From positions 655,172 through 719,171 of the forward strand of contig NZ_BCUT01000007.1 of assembly GCF_001591365.1 (NCBI RefSeq): a stretch of DNA of 64,000 nucleotides, given 5' to 3'. Below, piece by piece: positions 33,996 to 41,615 of the stretch (its first letter is position 1; every line of letters begins with the position of its first letter). The position numbers and the translations under genes are program-made. The stretch comes from Variovorax paradoxus NBRC 15149 (GTDB taxonomy: Bacteria > Pseudomonadota > Gammaproteobacteria > Burkholderiales > Burkholderiaceae_C). The notes beneath the pieces are model-generated. The model saw nothing but the letters and a program-made list of their open reading frames with translations, searched no databases and was not told the DNA's origin.

Positions 33996-36062
33996 CTATT
34001 GCCGGGGCATCAGTTCGTAGAAGTCGAACCCGTTGCTGCGCCCGCCAAGGCACACCGCCAGGGTGTCCTCGATCTTTCGCCATTGCGCGAGCCGGTTGCG
34101 CCACTTGCGCACGCTGTGCCCCTCGTCGGGAAAGCTCATGTACTCGACCGGCCGGCCGAGCTTCTGGAGCGTGGCCACCACGTCGTCCGAGTCCTGCCGC
34201 AGCACGCGTACGTCGTTGGCACCATGAATCACCAGCAACGGCGCGGTGATGCGGTCGATCTGCGAGATGGGCGAGTCCTGCAGCATGCGTGCGCGTTCCT
34301 CCGGTTTGTTCACGTCGCCGTAGAAGAGTGCGAAGTAGTGGCGGTTGCGCCAGAAGGGCGGCCAGTTCTCGATCACGCGGGGCCAGTTGGCGACGCCCAC
34401 CACGTCGATGCCGCACCGGTAGTCGTGCGGCTTCTGGATCAATTGGGCGAGCACCGAGAACCCGCCGAAGCTGCCGCCGAGCACGGCCATGCGCTTGGGG
34501 TCGGCCACGCCCTGGTCGATGGCCCATTGCACGGCCTCGGCAATGTCGCGCTGAAGCCGGCCGCTGGTTTCGCGCGCGCCCGCCATCATGAAGGCGCGCC
34601 CGTAGCCGCCGGAGCCGCGGTAGTTCACGTTGAGCACGGCATAGCCTCGGTTCGCCAGCATCTGCGTGGGTGTAAAGCCGGCAGATTGCCATGAGTCGCG
34701 GCTCCAGGGGCCGCCGTGGATGTCGACCACCAGCGGCGCGGGCCCTTTTACCCCGAGCGGCCGCACGAGATAGCCATGCACGATGAGACCATCCGATGCC
34801 TTGAAGGAGAAGGGTTCCATGGGCGAGAAGAGGTCGGCCGTCGGCTCGCGCGGCGGCGTGAGGCGCGTGAGCTGGCCGCTCGTGCGGTCCAGCAGCAGTT
34901 CGACGCGTTCGTTCTCGGTGGTCGAGCGCAGCACGATGCGGCGCACGTCGTTGGCCATGCTCGCGGGCCGCGTGATGACGGGTTCGGCCTCCAGCCAGCC
35001 GCGCTCCCGGGCCGTCTTCACGGCGCCGGCCACTTCGCTGGCCAGTGCGGTGTCGAGGTAGGAGATGCGGGGACGGCCGGGTTCGGAAACATACGCCAGC
35101 GGCGCTCCCTGCTGCGGCGGGAACACGCCGTAGTCAAGGTCGACCTCGGCATCTTCCGCGAGCAGCTTCTCCGTGCCGTTGGCAAGATCGACCTCGACCA
35201 GCGCAAGCTTGTCGCGCCCCACATTCGTCAATGCCCAGAGCCGCCCCGCGCCGAGGTCGATGCGCTGCGGCCAAAAGGAATCGAATGCCTTCACCGTCCG
35301 GAAGGCGCGCCAGCTGCCGTCGGGTTGGCGCAGTTCCAGAAGCCGGTCGGAGCCGTCCGCGCTTCCGAGCTGCCGCATGCGGCCCGCGAGTTCGCGCCGG
35401 GTGTCGATGAACCAGGCCAGCACGCGGCTGTCGGGCTCGCTGCGCGCAATTTCGCGCACGGTGCGCGTGCGGGCATCGCCTTCGAAAAGATCCATGCTGG
35501 AGCGGTCCCGCTGATTGTTCGCGAACAGGAAGCTGGCGCTGCCCGGCGCGCCCCATCCCAGCATGGCCGAGCGCACGCCCGGCCAGGGCGTGACGGCCCA
35601 GGGCCTGGCGCCCGGAGCCTCGGTGTCGAGCACGAAGATCTGCGTGTTCTCGTCGCCTGTGAAGTCTTTGAGGTAGGCCAGGTGGCGGCTGTCGGGCAGC
35701 CACATGTAGGTTGGCCCGGACACGAAGGGCCGCGCGAGCGTGCCGGTCGCAAAGGTGCGGGTGCTGGGGCTTTTGACCTCGGCCGCATCGGAGGTCTTGC
35801 GCACGCCAAGTCCCACATCGGTGCCGACCGCCTGCACCCATGCAAGCTGTTGTCCATCGGGCGAGAGAACGTGGCCGTTGACCGCATCGATGTTCGCCAC
35901 GAAACGCCGCATCGGCACGAGCGGCGGGAGCGTGTTGTCCTGCCGCGCCGACACCAGCGCGGGGTGCGTGGGGCCGGTGGCGCAGCCGGCAAGCAGTGCC
36001 GCGGCGCTGCACATGGCTGCAAGAGCGGCGTACCAACCGCTGGGGGTCCTGGTGTTTCTCAT
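33996..36062 (-). CDS. S9 family prolyl oligopeptidase-like lipoprotein
   Basis: A 688-residue serine peptidase of family S9. The signal peptide ends in the lipobox ALLAGC (Cys at residue 26), so it is a periplasm-facing lipoprotein, which is uncommon for S9 enzymes. Residues about 60-400 form the beta-propeller, with repeats such as LSPDGQQLAWVQ and LPDSRHLAYLKDF. The C-terminal alpha/beta hydrolase domain (about 430-680) has the nucleophile motif GGSFGG, the Asp in GANDVRV and the His in DEGHSV, all three triad members. It should cleave small peptides after Pro or Ala. It is divergent from a two-component system 108 bp away. Confidence 0.9.
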   Translation of the reverse strand: MRNTRTPSGWYAALAAMCSAAALLAGCATGPTHPALVSARQDNTLPPLVPMRRFVANIDAVNGHVLSPDGQQLAWVQAVGTDVGLGVRKTSDAAEVKSPSTRTFATGTLARPFVSGPTYMWLPDSRHLAYLKDFTGDENTQIFVLDTEAPGARPWAVTPWPGVRSAMLGWGAPGSASFLFANNQRDRSSMDLFEGDARTRTVREIARSEPDSRVLAWFIDTRRELAGRMRQLGSADGSDRLLELRQPDGSWRAFRTVKAFDSFWPQRIDLGAGRLWALTNVGRDKLALVEVDLANGTEKLLAEDAEVDLDYGVFPPQQGAPLAYVSEPGRPRISYLDTALASEVAGAVKTARERGWLEAEPVITRPASMANDVRRIVLRSTTENERVELLLDRTSGQLTRLTPPREPTADLFSPMEPFSFKASDGLIVHGYLVRPLGVKGPAPLVVDIHGGPWSRDSWQSAGFTPTQMLANRGYAVLNVNYRGSGGYGRAFMMAGARETSGRLQRDIAEAVQWAIDQGVADPKRMAVLGGSFGGFSVLAQLIQKPHDYRCGIDVVGVANWPRVIENWPPFWRNRHYFALFYGDVNKPEERARMLQDSPISQIDRITAPLLVIHGANDVRVLRQDSDDVVATLQKLGRPVEYMSFPDEGHSVRKWRNRLAQWRKIEDTLAVCLGGRSNGFDFYELMPRQ

Positions 36063-36127
36063 GCTTTGGGGTCCCTCGTGAATGTTCTGGCGTGCGGCCT
36101 TGTCCGCGCCTGGATTCTGCGGGCCGC

Positions 36128-36150
36128 AACCTTTGGCTTTGCCAAAGGTT
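36128..36150. promoter_or_regulatory. perfect inverted repeat, 10-bp arms, upstream of response regulator
   Basis: Arms AACCTTTGGC and GCCAAAGGTT flank the spacer TTT. The site lies 20 bp before the GTG start of the response regulator and 65 bp upstream of the S9 lipoprotein start. It could be an operator for the response regulator or a hairpin in the leader RNA that affects translation start. OmpR-family sites are usually direct repeats, so autoregulation by this regulator is not certain. Confidence 0.55.
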
Positions 36151-36170
36151 CGCTCGCGCACAATGGCCGG

Positions 36171-36827
36171 GTGCACATCCTGCTGATCGAAGACGACCTT
36201 GAACTTGGCCGCGCCCTGCAGGCCGCGCTCAAGGTCGACGGCCTGAGCAGCGAATGGCGCCGGCGGGCGGCGGATGCGCCACGCGAACTGGACGGGAGCG
36301 CATTCGACTGCGTGCTGCTCGACCTGTCGCTGCCCGACGGCAATGGCCTTGAGCTGCTCGCACGCTGGCGGCGCGGGGGCAGCAGCCTCCCCGTCATCGT
36401 GATCACCGCCCGTTCGGCGGTGGAAGACAGGCTGGCCGGGCTCGACGGAGGCGCGGACGATTTCGTGATCAAGCCCTTCGCCACCGCCGAGCTGATTTCG
36501 CGCATTCGCGCCGTGCTGCGCCGCTCGGCGCGGCAGGCCAGCGAGGTATGGACCCTGGGCACGCTGTCCATCGAACCGCGCCGGCACGTGGCGTCGCTGA
36601 ACGGCGAGCCGCTGGAACTGTCGCCGCGCGAGTTCCGGCTGCTGCTCGAGCTGGCGCGCGAGCCGGGCGCAGTGGTTGCCAAGGGCGTGCTCGCGCAAAA
36701 GCTGGAGCCCCTGGGCGAGCCGGTGGATTTCGCCGCGGTGGAGGTGCATGTGTCCAACCTGCGGCGCAAGATCGGCGGTGCCATGGTGCACACCGTGCGC
36801 GGCGTGGGCTACATGCTCGTGCCATGA
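36171..36827 (+). CDS. OmpR-family response regulator
   Basis: A 218-residue response regulator of the PmrA/QseB type. The receiver domain (residues 1-115) has the acidic pocket Glu7-Asp8-Asp9, the phosphoacceptor Asp51 in LLDLSLPDG and the conserved Lys in FVIKPFA. The C-terminal winged-helix DNA-binding domain (about 125-218) contains LSPREFRLLLELAREPG and VEVHVSNLRRKIGG. No ATG fits in frame; the GTG at the listed start gives the normal VHILLIEDD N-terminus. Its stop overlaps the histidine kinase start (ATGA), so the pair is translated together. Confidence 0.92.
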   Translation: MHILLIEDDLELGRALQAALKVDGLSSEWRRRAADAPRELDGSAFDCVLLDLSLPDGNGLELLARWRRGGSSLPVIVITARSAVEDRLAGLDGGADDFVIKPFATAELISRIRAVLRRSARQASEVWTLGTLSIEPRRHVASLNGEPLELSPREFRLLLELAREPGAVVAKGVLAQKLEPLGEPVDFAAVEVHVSNLRRKIGGAMVHTVRGVGYMLVP

Positions 36828-38197
36828 GCAGGCTGTGGCGCCCCTCGCTCGTGCAGCGTGTGTTTCTTGCGGTGCTGCTGGCCTTCGTCTTCGTGCTGCT
36901 GGCATTGCAGGCGTACATGTATATCAACTTCCGGCAGTCGTTGACCGTCGACCAGGGGTTGAGCCGGCTCGGCAGGTCGTTGACGCAGGCGATCTCGCAG
37001 CTCGATGACGAAGCGCGCGCGCGCGCCGTGATCGCCTCGGCCGAAACGATCTACAAGAGCATGCGGATCAGCGGCAACCCGGCGGGGACGCTCCGGTTCC
37101 AGCTGTCGGAACGCGGCGGAAAGCTGATTCATTCGTCGCCGGAACTGCGCAGCGAGATCCTGGCCGGGCCCTTGCGAAAGGTGGCAACGCAGCACATCGA
37201 TGGCGAGCCGTACTGGGTGTACCAGGACGAAACGCCGCGCTGGTCGCTGCGCATTGCAGAGCCTGAGCGCACCTTCGTCAAGGTGCTGCCCAACAACACG
37301 CGCAGCGTGCTGCCCTATCTGCTGCTCGCCTTTCCCATCGTGCTGCTGCCGGTCTGGTTTGCGGTGAAGCACGGATTGCGGCCATTGCGCCGCCTGGCCG
37401 ACGGCATCGGGCATCGAAAGGCATCCGATCTTTCGCCGCTGGGCGTCGATCCGCCCTATGCGGAACTCAGGCCGCTGACATCCGCAATCGAACGCATGCT
37501 GCAGCAGCTGCGCGACAAGGTGGCGCGCGAGCGCGCGTTCGTGCACGACGCCGCACATGAACTGCGAACGCCGATGGCGGTCATTGCGGCTCAGGCGCAT
37601 GCGCTGGCGGGCGCGGACAGCAGCGAGAGCCGCGGCCGTGCCCAGGCTCATCTGGAGCAGGCGATCGCACGGGCCTCGCACCTGACACAGCAGCTGCTCG
37701 ATCTTGCGCTGCTGGACGATGCCCAGCCCGCGGTGCCGAAACGCGTCGACGTTGCGCAGCTGGCCCGCGAGGTCCTCGCACAGGCGGCGCCGCGGGCCAT
37801 GGCGCGGGGCGTCGAGCTGACATTCGATGCGCCGGACAGCCTGAACGCGCCCATCGACGTGCCGGCGTTCCAGTCGATATTGGAGAACCTGCTCAACAAC
37901 GCGGTCCAGTATGTGCACGGCGGTGCGCACGTGACCGTGACGCTTCGCACCGAAGACCCGGCAGGCTTGGTGCTCACGGTGGCCGACGACGGTCCCGGTA
38001 TTCCTGCGGCCGAGCATGAGCAGGTGTTCGAGCGCTTCTATCGCGGATCGGGACACGAAGCGAGCGGTTCGGGCCTGGGCCTTGCCATCGTCAGGCAGGC
38101 TGCCGGCCGCATGGGGGGCAGGGTGGAAGTGACCGAGGGCCTTTTGAACCAGGGCGTGGGATTCCGCGTCGTACTGCCGGCGAGCCCGAAGGGTTGA
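36824..38197 (+). CDS. sensor histidine kinase
   Basis: A 457-residue membrane histidine kinase, cognate to the upstream regulator. Transmembrane helices lie at about residues 12-32 and 161-181, enclosing a periplasmic sensor domain of about 125 residues with no recognisable fold. A HAMP-like linker (183-235) leads to the DHp helix with the phospho-acceptor His245 in HDAAHELRTP. The ATPase domain has the N box NLLNNAVQY, G1 VADDGPGIP and G2 GSGLGLAIV. The overall form is QseC/PmrB-like. The signal is unknown; the divergent S9 lipoprotein suggests an envelope stimulus. Confidence 0.92.
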   Translation: MSRLWRPSLVQRVFLAVLLAFVFVLLALQAYMYINFRQSLTVDQGLSRLGRSLTQAISQLDDEARARAVIASAETIYKSMRISGNPAGTLRFQLSERGGKLIHSSPELRSEILAGPLRKVATQHIDGEPYWVYQDETPRWSLRIAEPERTFVKVLPNNTRSVLPYLLLAFPIVLLPVWFAVKHGLRPLRRLADGIGHRKASDLSPLGVDPPYAELRPLTSAIERMLQQLRDKVARERAFVHDAAHELRTPMAVIAAQAHALAGADSSESRGRAQAHLEQAIARASHLTQQLLDLALLDDAQPAVPKRVDVAQLAREVLAQAAPRAMARGVELTFDAPDSLNAPIDVPAFQSILENLLNNAVQYVHGGAHVTVTLRTEDPAGLVLTVADDGPGIPAAEHEQVFERFYRGSGHEASGSGLGLAIVRQAAGRMGGRVEVTEGLLNQGVGFRVVLPASPKG

Positions 38198-38238
38198 CAA
38201 GCACCTCGCATCGCCTCGATACTGAACCTTCAGGTTCA
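38194..38238 (+). promoter_or_regulatory. sigma-70-type promoter with palindromic operator for the VOC gene
   Basis: A consensus -35 box TTGACA (38194-38199) and a -10-like GATACT (38218-38223) are 18 bp apart. The perfect inverted repeat TGAACCT-TC-AGGTTCA (38223-38238) begins on the last base of the -10 box and covers the likely transcription start, a classic repressor position. The -35 box overlaps the stop codon of the histidine kinase gene. No regulator gene is adjacent; ArsR- or MarR-type repressors often control VOC genes. Confidence 0.7.
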
Positions 38239-38262
38239 TTATCAAAGACCCAGGAGATTCCC

Positions 38263-38739
38263 ATGCAGAAGATCATTCCCTGCCTCTGGTTCGACGGCAA
38301 CGGCGAAGACGCGCTCAAGTTCTACAGTTCGATCTTTCCGAACTCGCGCGTCACGGACCGGTTGTTCTGGGGCGACACCAATCCGAGCCTCAAGGGTTCG
38401 TTGCTGACCGCCACCTTCGAGCTCGACGGGCAGTCGTTCATGGTGCTCAACGGCGGGCCGGAGTACAAGTTCACACCGGCCATCTCGATGCTCGTGCAGT
38501 GCGAGACACAGGCCGAAGTGGACCACTACTGGGACAGGCTGCTCGAGGGCGGCGGCCAGCCGGTGCAGTGCGGCTGGCTCACCGACCGCTACGGCGTGTC
38601 GTGGCAGGTCGTGCCCATGGCCATGATCCGGCTGTTCCAGGACAAGGATTCGGCCAAGGCCGCGCGCGCAATGCGGGCGATGATGAAGATGATCAAGCTC
38701 GACCTCGCCGCGGCGCAGAAAGCCTTCGACGGCGAGTGA
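38263..38739 (+). CDS. VOC family protein (PhnB-like glyoxalase fold)
   Basis: A 158-residue vicinal-oxygen-chelate protein of the PhnB/3-demethylubiquinone methyltransferase-like group. It opens with IIPCLWFDGNGEDALKFYSSIFPNS, the first beta-alpha-beta module, and the second module includes AEVDHYWDRLLEGG and LTDRYGVSWQVVP. The Glu/His/Gln metal ligands of true glyoxalases are not all evident, so it may be a binding protein instead of an enzyme. A GGAG box precedes the ATG. It has its own promoter and palindromic operator (38194-38238), so expression is probably inducible. Confidence 0.9.
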   Translation: MQKIIPCLWFDGNGEDALKFYSSIFPNSRVTDRLFWGDTNPSLKGSLLTATFELDGQSFMVLNGGPEYKFTPAISMLVQCETQAEVDHYWDRLLEGGGQPVQCGWLTDRYGVSWQVVPMAMIRLFQDKDSAKAARAMRAMMKMIKLDLAAAQKAFDGE

Positions 38740-38760
38740 GCAAGCGCCGGCCCTGCGGCC

Positions 38761-40176
38761 CTACACCAGCCGGCGGATCGCCTTCTTGCGCCACACCAGC
38801 CGGTAGTAGGCCGTCTGCAGCAGCAGCATCGCGCCAAAGGTCACGGGGTAGGCCCACCAGATGCCGTTGAGCCCGATGCGGTGGCTCATGAACCAGGCCA
38901 CGGGCACCTCGATGCCGATCAGGCACAGGATCGAGATGGCCGTGGGCACCAGCACCGAGCCGCTGGCGCGCATGATCCCCGAGATGGCCGAGGCCATGCC
39001 GAAGATCACCAGGCTCCACAGCATGATGTGCAAGAGCGTCTGCGCGATCTCGATCACCGGCGCGCTGGTGATGAAGAAGCCCATGAGGTGGCGCGAGAAC
39101 AGGTAGCCCAGCAGCACCAGGCCGCCCGTGAGCACCAGGTTCATCAGCAGCGCGGTCTTGGCGATGGCGCCCAGCCGGTCGGCGCGGCCCGCGCCGATGG
39201 CCTGCGCGCCAAGAATGGACGCCGTGATGGCGATCGAGATGGCCGGGAACTGCACGTAGGCCACCACCTGGTTCACCGCGCCGTAGGCCGCGGTGGCGCT
39301 GGAGCCATAGCTGTTGACCAGCGAGAGCAGCGCCACCTCGGCCAGCGCCACCACGATCATCTGCACGCCTGTGGGTATGCCCACCTTCAGCACGGCCTTC
39401 AGCAGCTTGGGGTCGATGCGCAGGTGGCGGATGAACTCCGCATCGGGCGCCAGCGGGCTGCCGCGGCGGCGCAGGCGCCAGCCCAGCCACAGCGTGGCAA
39501 GCACGAAGGCCAGCACCGAGGCCCAGGCCGCGCTCGCAACGCCCAGCTGCGGCAGGCCGCCCCAGCCGCGGATCAGTGCGGGCGTGACGACCAGGCCGGT
39601 TCCGGTGGAGATCAGCAGCGTGAGCAGCGGCGTGACCGTGTCGCCGACGCCGCGCAGCATCGCGGTGGAAAGCAGGAACACGAACAGCCCCGGCATCGCG
39701 ATCAGCATGATGCGCGCATAGCGCGTGGAGTCGGCCAGCACGTCGGGCGGCGTGCCCAGGAAGGACAAGAGCGGCGTCGTGAAGGCGCCGCCGAACACGG
39801 CCACCGCCAGCCCGAGCAGGATGCCCACCGACAGCGCCGTGCCCGCGATGGCCTTGGCCTTGGCGGCATCGCGCGCGCCCCAGGCCTGGCCGATCAGCAC
39901 CGAGGCGCCGGCGCCCAGGCCGATGACGAAGGCGATGAAGAAGAACATCACCGGAAAGAAGCTCGACACGGCCGCCAGCGCGCCGACACCGATCATCTGG
40001 CCGATGTAGATGTTGTTGATGGTGCCCGACATCGACTGCAGGATGTTGCTGAGCAGCATCGGCGCGAGGAAGAAAAGGAAGGTCTTCCACAGCGCGCGCG
40101 GCGCGCCCACGGGCGCCACCGGCGTTCCGTGCAGGCCGCTCTGGCCGGTGGCTGCGTTTTCAGGGCTTGCTCTCAT
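38761..40176 (-). CDS. MATE family efflux transporter
   Basis: A 471-residue, 12-helix MATE exporter that pumps cationic or amphiphilic compounds out in exchange for protons or sodium. The first half opens with LAPMLLSNILQSMSGTINNIYIG and the helix 4-5 region has LGAGASVLIGQAWGARD, both typical of the family. The second half repeats the fold (ISIAITASILGAQAIGAGR). The start overlaps the stop of the DUF2239 gene by 4 bp, making it the last gene of the GIY-YIG/MarR/DUF2239/MATE operon. A MarR regulator upstream supports a drug-export role. Confidence 0.92.
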   Translation of the reverse strand: MRASPENAATGQSGLHGTPVAPVGAPRALWKTFLFFLAPMLLSNILQSMSGTINNIYIGQMIGVGALAAVSSFFPVMFFFIAFVIGLGAGASVLIGQAWGARDAAKAKAIAGTALSVGILLGLAVAVFGGAFTTPLLSFLGTPPDVLADSTRYARIMLIAMPGLFVFLLSTAMLRGVGDTVTPLLTLLISTGTGLVVTPALIRGWGGLPQLGVASAAWASVLAFVLATLWLGWRLRRRGSPLAPDAEFIRHLRIDPKLLKAVLKVGIPTGVQMIVVALAEVALLSLVNSYGSSATAAYGAVNQVVAYVQFPAISIAITASILGAQAIGAGRADRLGAIAKTALLMNLVLTGGLVLLGYLFSRHLMGFFITSAPVIEIAQTLLHIMLWSLVIFGMASAISGIMRASGSVLVPTAISILCLIGIEVPVAWFMSHRIGLNGIWWAYPVTFGAMLLLQTAYYRLVWRKKAIRRLV

Positions 40177-40748
40177 GCGGTGGTGCTCCAGCCGGCGGCA
40201 GATAATTTTTGAAGGTGGATGCGCAGGTCCGCGGGCCAGGAGCCGATCAGCGCCTCGAAGCGCTCGCGTTCGCCCGCGAACAGCGCGCGCGTGGCTTCCT
40301 CGAAGCCGGGCAGGGCGCCGGCGATCGCGGTCATGAAGCGGTAGGCGGCTTCGCGCGATGCGCGCACGGCGTCGCGGTCGGCGTTGACGCGGCTCGCTTC
40401 CTGGACCAGCCGCCGCAGTGCGACCGAGGCGCCGCCGGGCTGGCGGTTGAGCCAATCCCAGTGGCGCGGCAGCAGGGTGACTTCGCGCGCGACCACGCCG
40501 AGCTTGGGGCGGCCCACACCGCGCGGGGCTTCCTCGGCGGTCTCGGCGCTGGCCGCATGCGCCACGGCGCCGGCCCGGTTGTGCAGGTCGAAGTCGAGCA
40601 GTTCACCGGTCTGTTCGTTGAACACCAGGTAGGGCGTGTCGTCCCTGCGCTCGCGCAGTTGCGCGAGCACGTCGGCGGTGCTTCCCTGGGCGATGCATTT
40701 GAAGTCGGCAAAAACTATCAGGTTGCCGGGTGGCGTGTCGGATGGCAT
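40173..40748 (-). CDS. DUF2239 family protein
   Basis: A 191-residue DUF2239 protein with no known reaction. It opens with LIVFADFKCIAQGSTADVLAQL and LVFNEQTGELLDFDLHN. The family core RPKLGVVAREVTLLPRHWDWLNRQPGGASVALRRLVQEAS lies at about residues 78-117, and the C-terminal helices (RFMTAIAGALPGFEEATRALFAGE) follow. The middle resembles proteins that hold a helix-turn-helix or a basic patch, so nucleic acid or regulator binding is possible, but this is only a guess. Its first 31 bp overlap the MarR gene and its end overlaps the MATE gene, so production is tightly coupled to both. Confidence 0.85.
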   Translation of the reverse strand: MPSDTPPGNLIVFADFKCIAQGSTADVLAQLRERRDDTPYLVFNEQTGELLDFDLHNRAGAVAHAASAETAEEAPRGVGRPKLGVVAREVTLLPRHWDWLNRQPGGASVALRRLVQEASRVNADRDAVRASREAAYRFMTAIAGALPGFEEATRALFAGERERFEALIGSWPADLRIHLQKLSAAGWSTTA

Positions 40749-41197
40749 GTCGGGTTTCTTCGGTCGTACCGTGTGTCGTCGCGGCAAAGCGCGAGGAGCG
40801 CAGCGTTGATTTGCGGCAGGCTTTGCGGAGACAGCGATTTCACCGCATCGGCGCAGATCGCGTCGGCGGTCGTAACGGCAGCTTGCATCAATTTTCTGCC
40901 GCCGGGGCGGATGGCTGCGTGGCGGCCGCTTCCATTCGCGCCGGCCGTGCGTTCGGCGAGGCCCGTTTTTTCGAGCAGGACCATTTTGCGAATCAACGCC
41001 GAGACCGGCAACCCGAGGGATCGCGCAAGCTCGGCCGCGGGCATCCGGCCGCCTTCGGCGCCCAGCAGCCGATGAAGCAGCGTGAAGTCTTCGTAGTCCA
41101 GGCCATGGAAGGCGCCCAGATGCTCCTGGAGCTTCAGGTTCAGGCTGGCGTGGGCACGGCCGATGTTGAGGCACAGGTCCAGCGGATCGATGCTCAT
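40718..41197 (-). CDS. MarR-like winged-helix transcriptional regulator
   Basis: A 159-residue MarR-type protein. A dimerisation helix (LDLCLNIGRAHASLNLKLQEHL) is followed by the winged helix (about residues 40-95), with LHRLLGAEGGRMPAAELARSLGLPVSALIRKMVLLEKTGL as HTH and recognition helix. The wing (ERTAGANGSGRHAAIRPGGRKLM) and C-terminal dimer helix follow. It overlaps the GIY-YIG gene by 4 bp and DUF2239 by 31 bp. The pair of TACCCGGGTA-type palindromes on the operon promoter is its probable operator, which would make the operon self-regulated. Confidence 0.85.
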   Translation of the reverse strand: MSIDPLDLCLNIGRAHASLNLKLQEHLGAFHGLDYEDFTLLHRLLGAEGGRMPAAELARSLGLPVSALIRKMVLLEKTGLAERTAGANGSGRHAAIRPGGRKLMQAAVTTADAICADAVKSLSPQSLPQINAALLALCRDDTRYDRRNPTCHPTRHPAT

Positions 41198-41556
41198 GGT
41201 GCGTCGTAGCCCCGGTCGCCGTGGCATTGAAGCTCCTCGCGCCAGAGCACAAGGAGTTTTTCGAGTTCCGCGGCGCGGTCGAAGGCCGGGTCGTCGCGCT
41301 CCTTGACGCGGTCGATCACCTCGAAGCTGAAGTTGGCCGCACCATGCGCGGCCCAGTCGCGCACCAGTGCCTTGTTGCGGTGCGAGCGCAGGCCGAGTTC
41401 GAAGCGGGCGCGGTTCATCGCTCCCTCCACATCGAGGCTGCCCGCCACGTAGAGGCGGCCGCTGAGCGTGTTGCGGATGGCGAAGACGCCCGCGGGGCGG
41501 ACCGTTTCCTTGTATTTCCTGGCGAGGGCGCGCCTCGTCTCCTGGGGCATGTTCAT
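41194..41556 (-). CDS. GIY-YIG-like nuclease family protein
   Basis: A 120-residue protein of the GIY-YIG-like fold. The two signature strands appear as AGVFAIRNTLSGRLYVAGS (GIY replaced by GVF, YIG by YVAG), followed by the helix with NRARFELGLRSHRNKAL, where an Arg is the usual catalytic residue. A late Glu (AELEKLLVLWREEL) may be the metal ligand. The substituted signature leaves nuclease activity uncertain. It is the first gene of a four-gene operon with a MarR regulator. The predicted transcription start is within a few bases of its ATG; a second ATG lies two codons downstream. Confidence 0.8.
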   Translation of the reverse strand: MNMPQETRRALARKYKETVRPAGVFAIRNTLSGRLYVAGSLDVEGAMNRARFELGLRSHRNKALVRDWAAHGAANFSFEVIDRVKERDDPAFDRAAELEKLLVLWREELQCHGDRGYDAP

Positions 41557-41563
41557 GCGCCCT

Positions 41564-41607
41564 ATATTATCCGGGTAAAACTAAAAATACAATATACCCG
41601 GGTAAAA
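41564..41607 (-). promoter_or_regulatory. operon promoter with two TAYCCGGGTA palindromes (probable MarR operators)
   Basis: On the minus strand, a -35 box TTGTAT (41587-41592) and a -10 box TAATAT (41564-41569) are 17 bp apart. The -10 box ends only 7 bp before the GIY-YIG ATG. The palindrome TACCCGGATA (41568-41577) overlaps the -10 box and spacer, and the perfect palindrome TACCCGGGTA (41595-41604) lies just upstream of the -35 box, with centres 27 bp apart. The segment is strikingly A+T-rich for this genome. Layout and spacing indicate repression by the operon's MarR protein. Confidence 0.72.
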
Positions 41608-41615
41608 ATAAGCAG

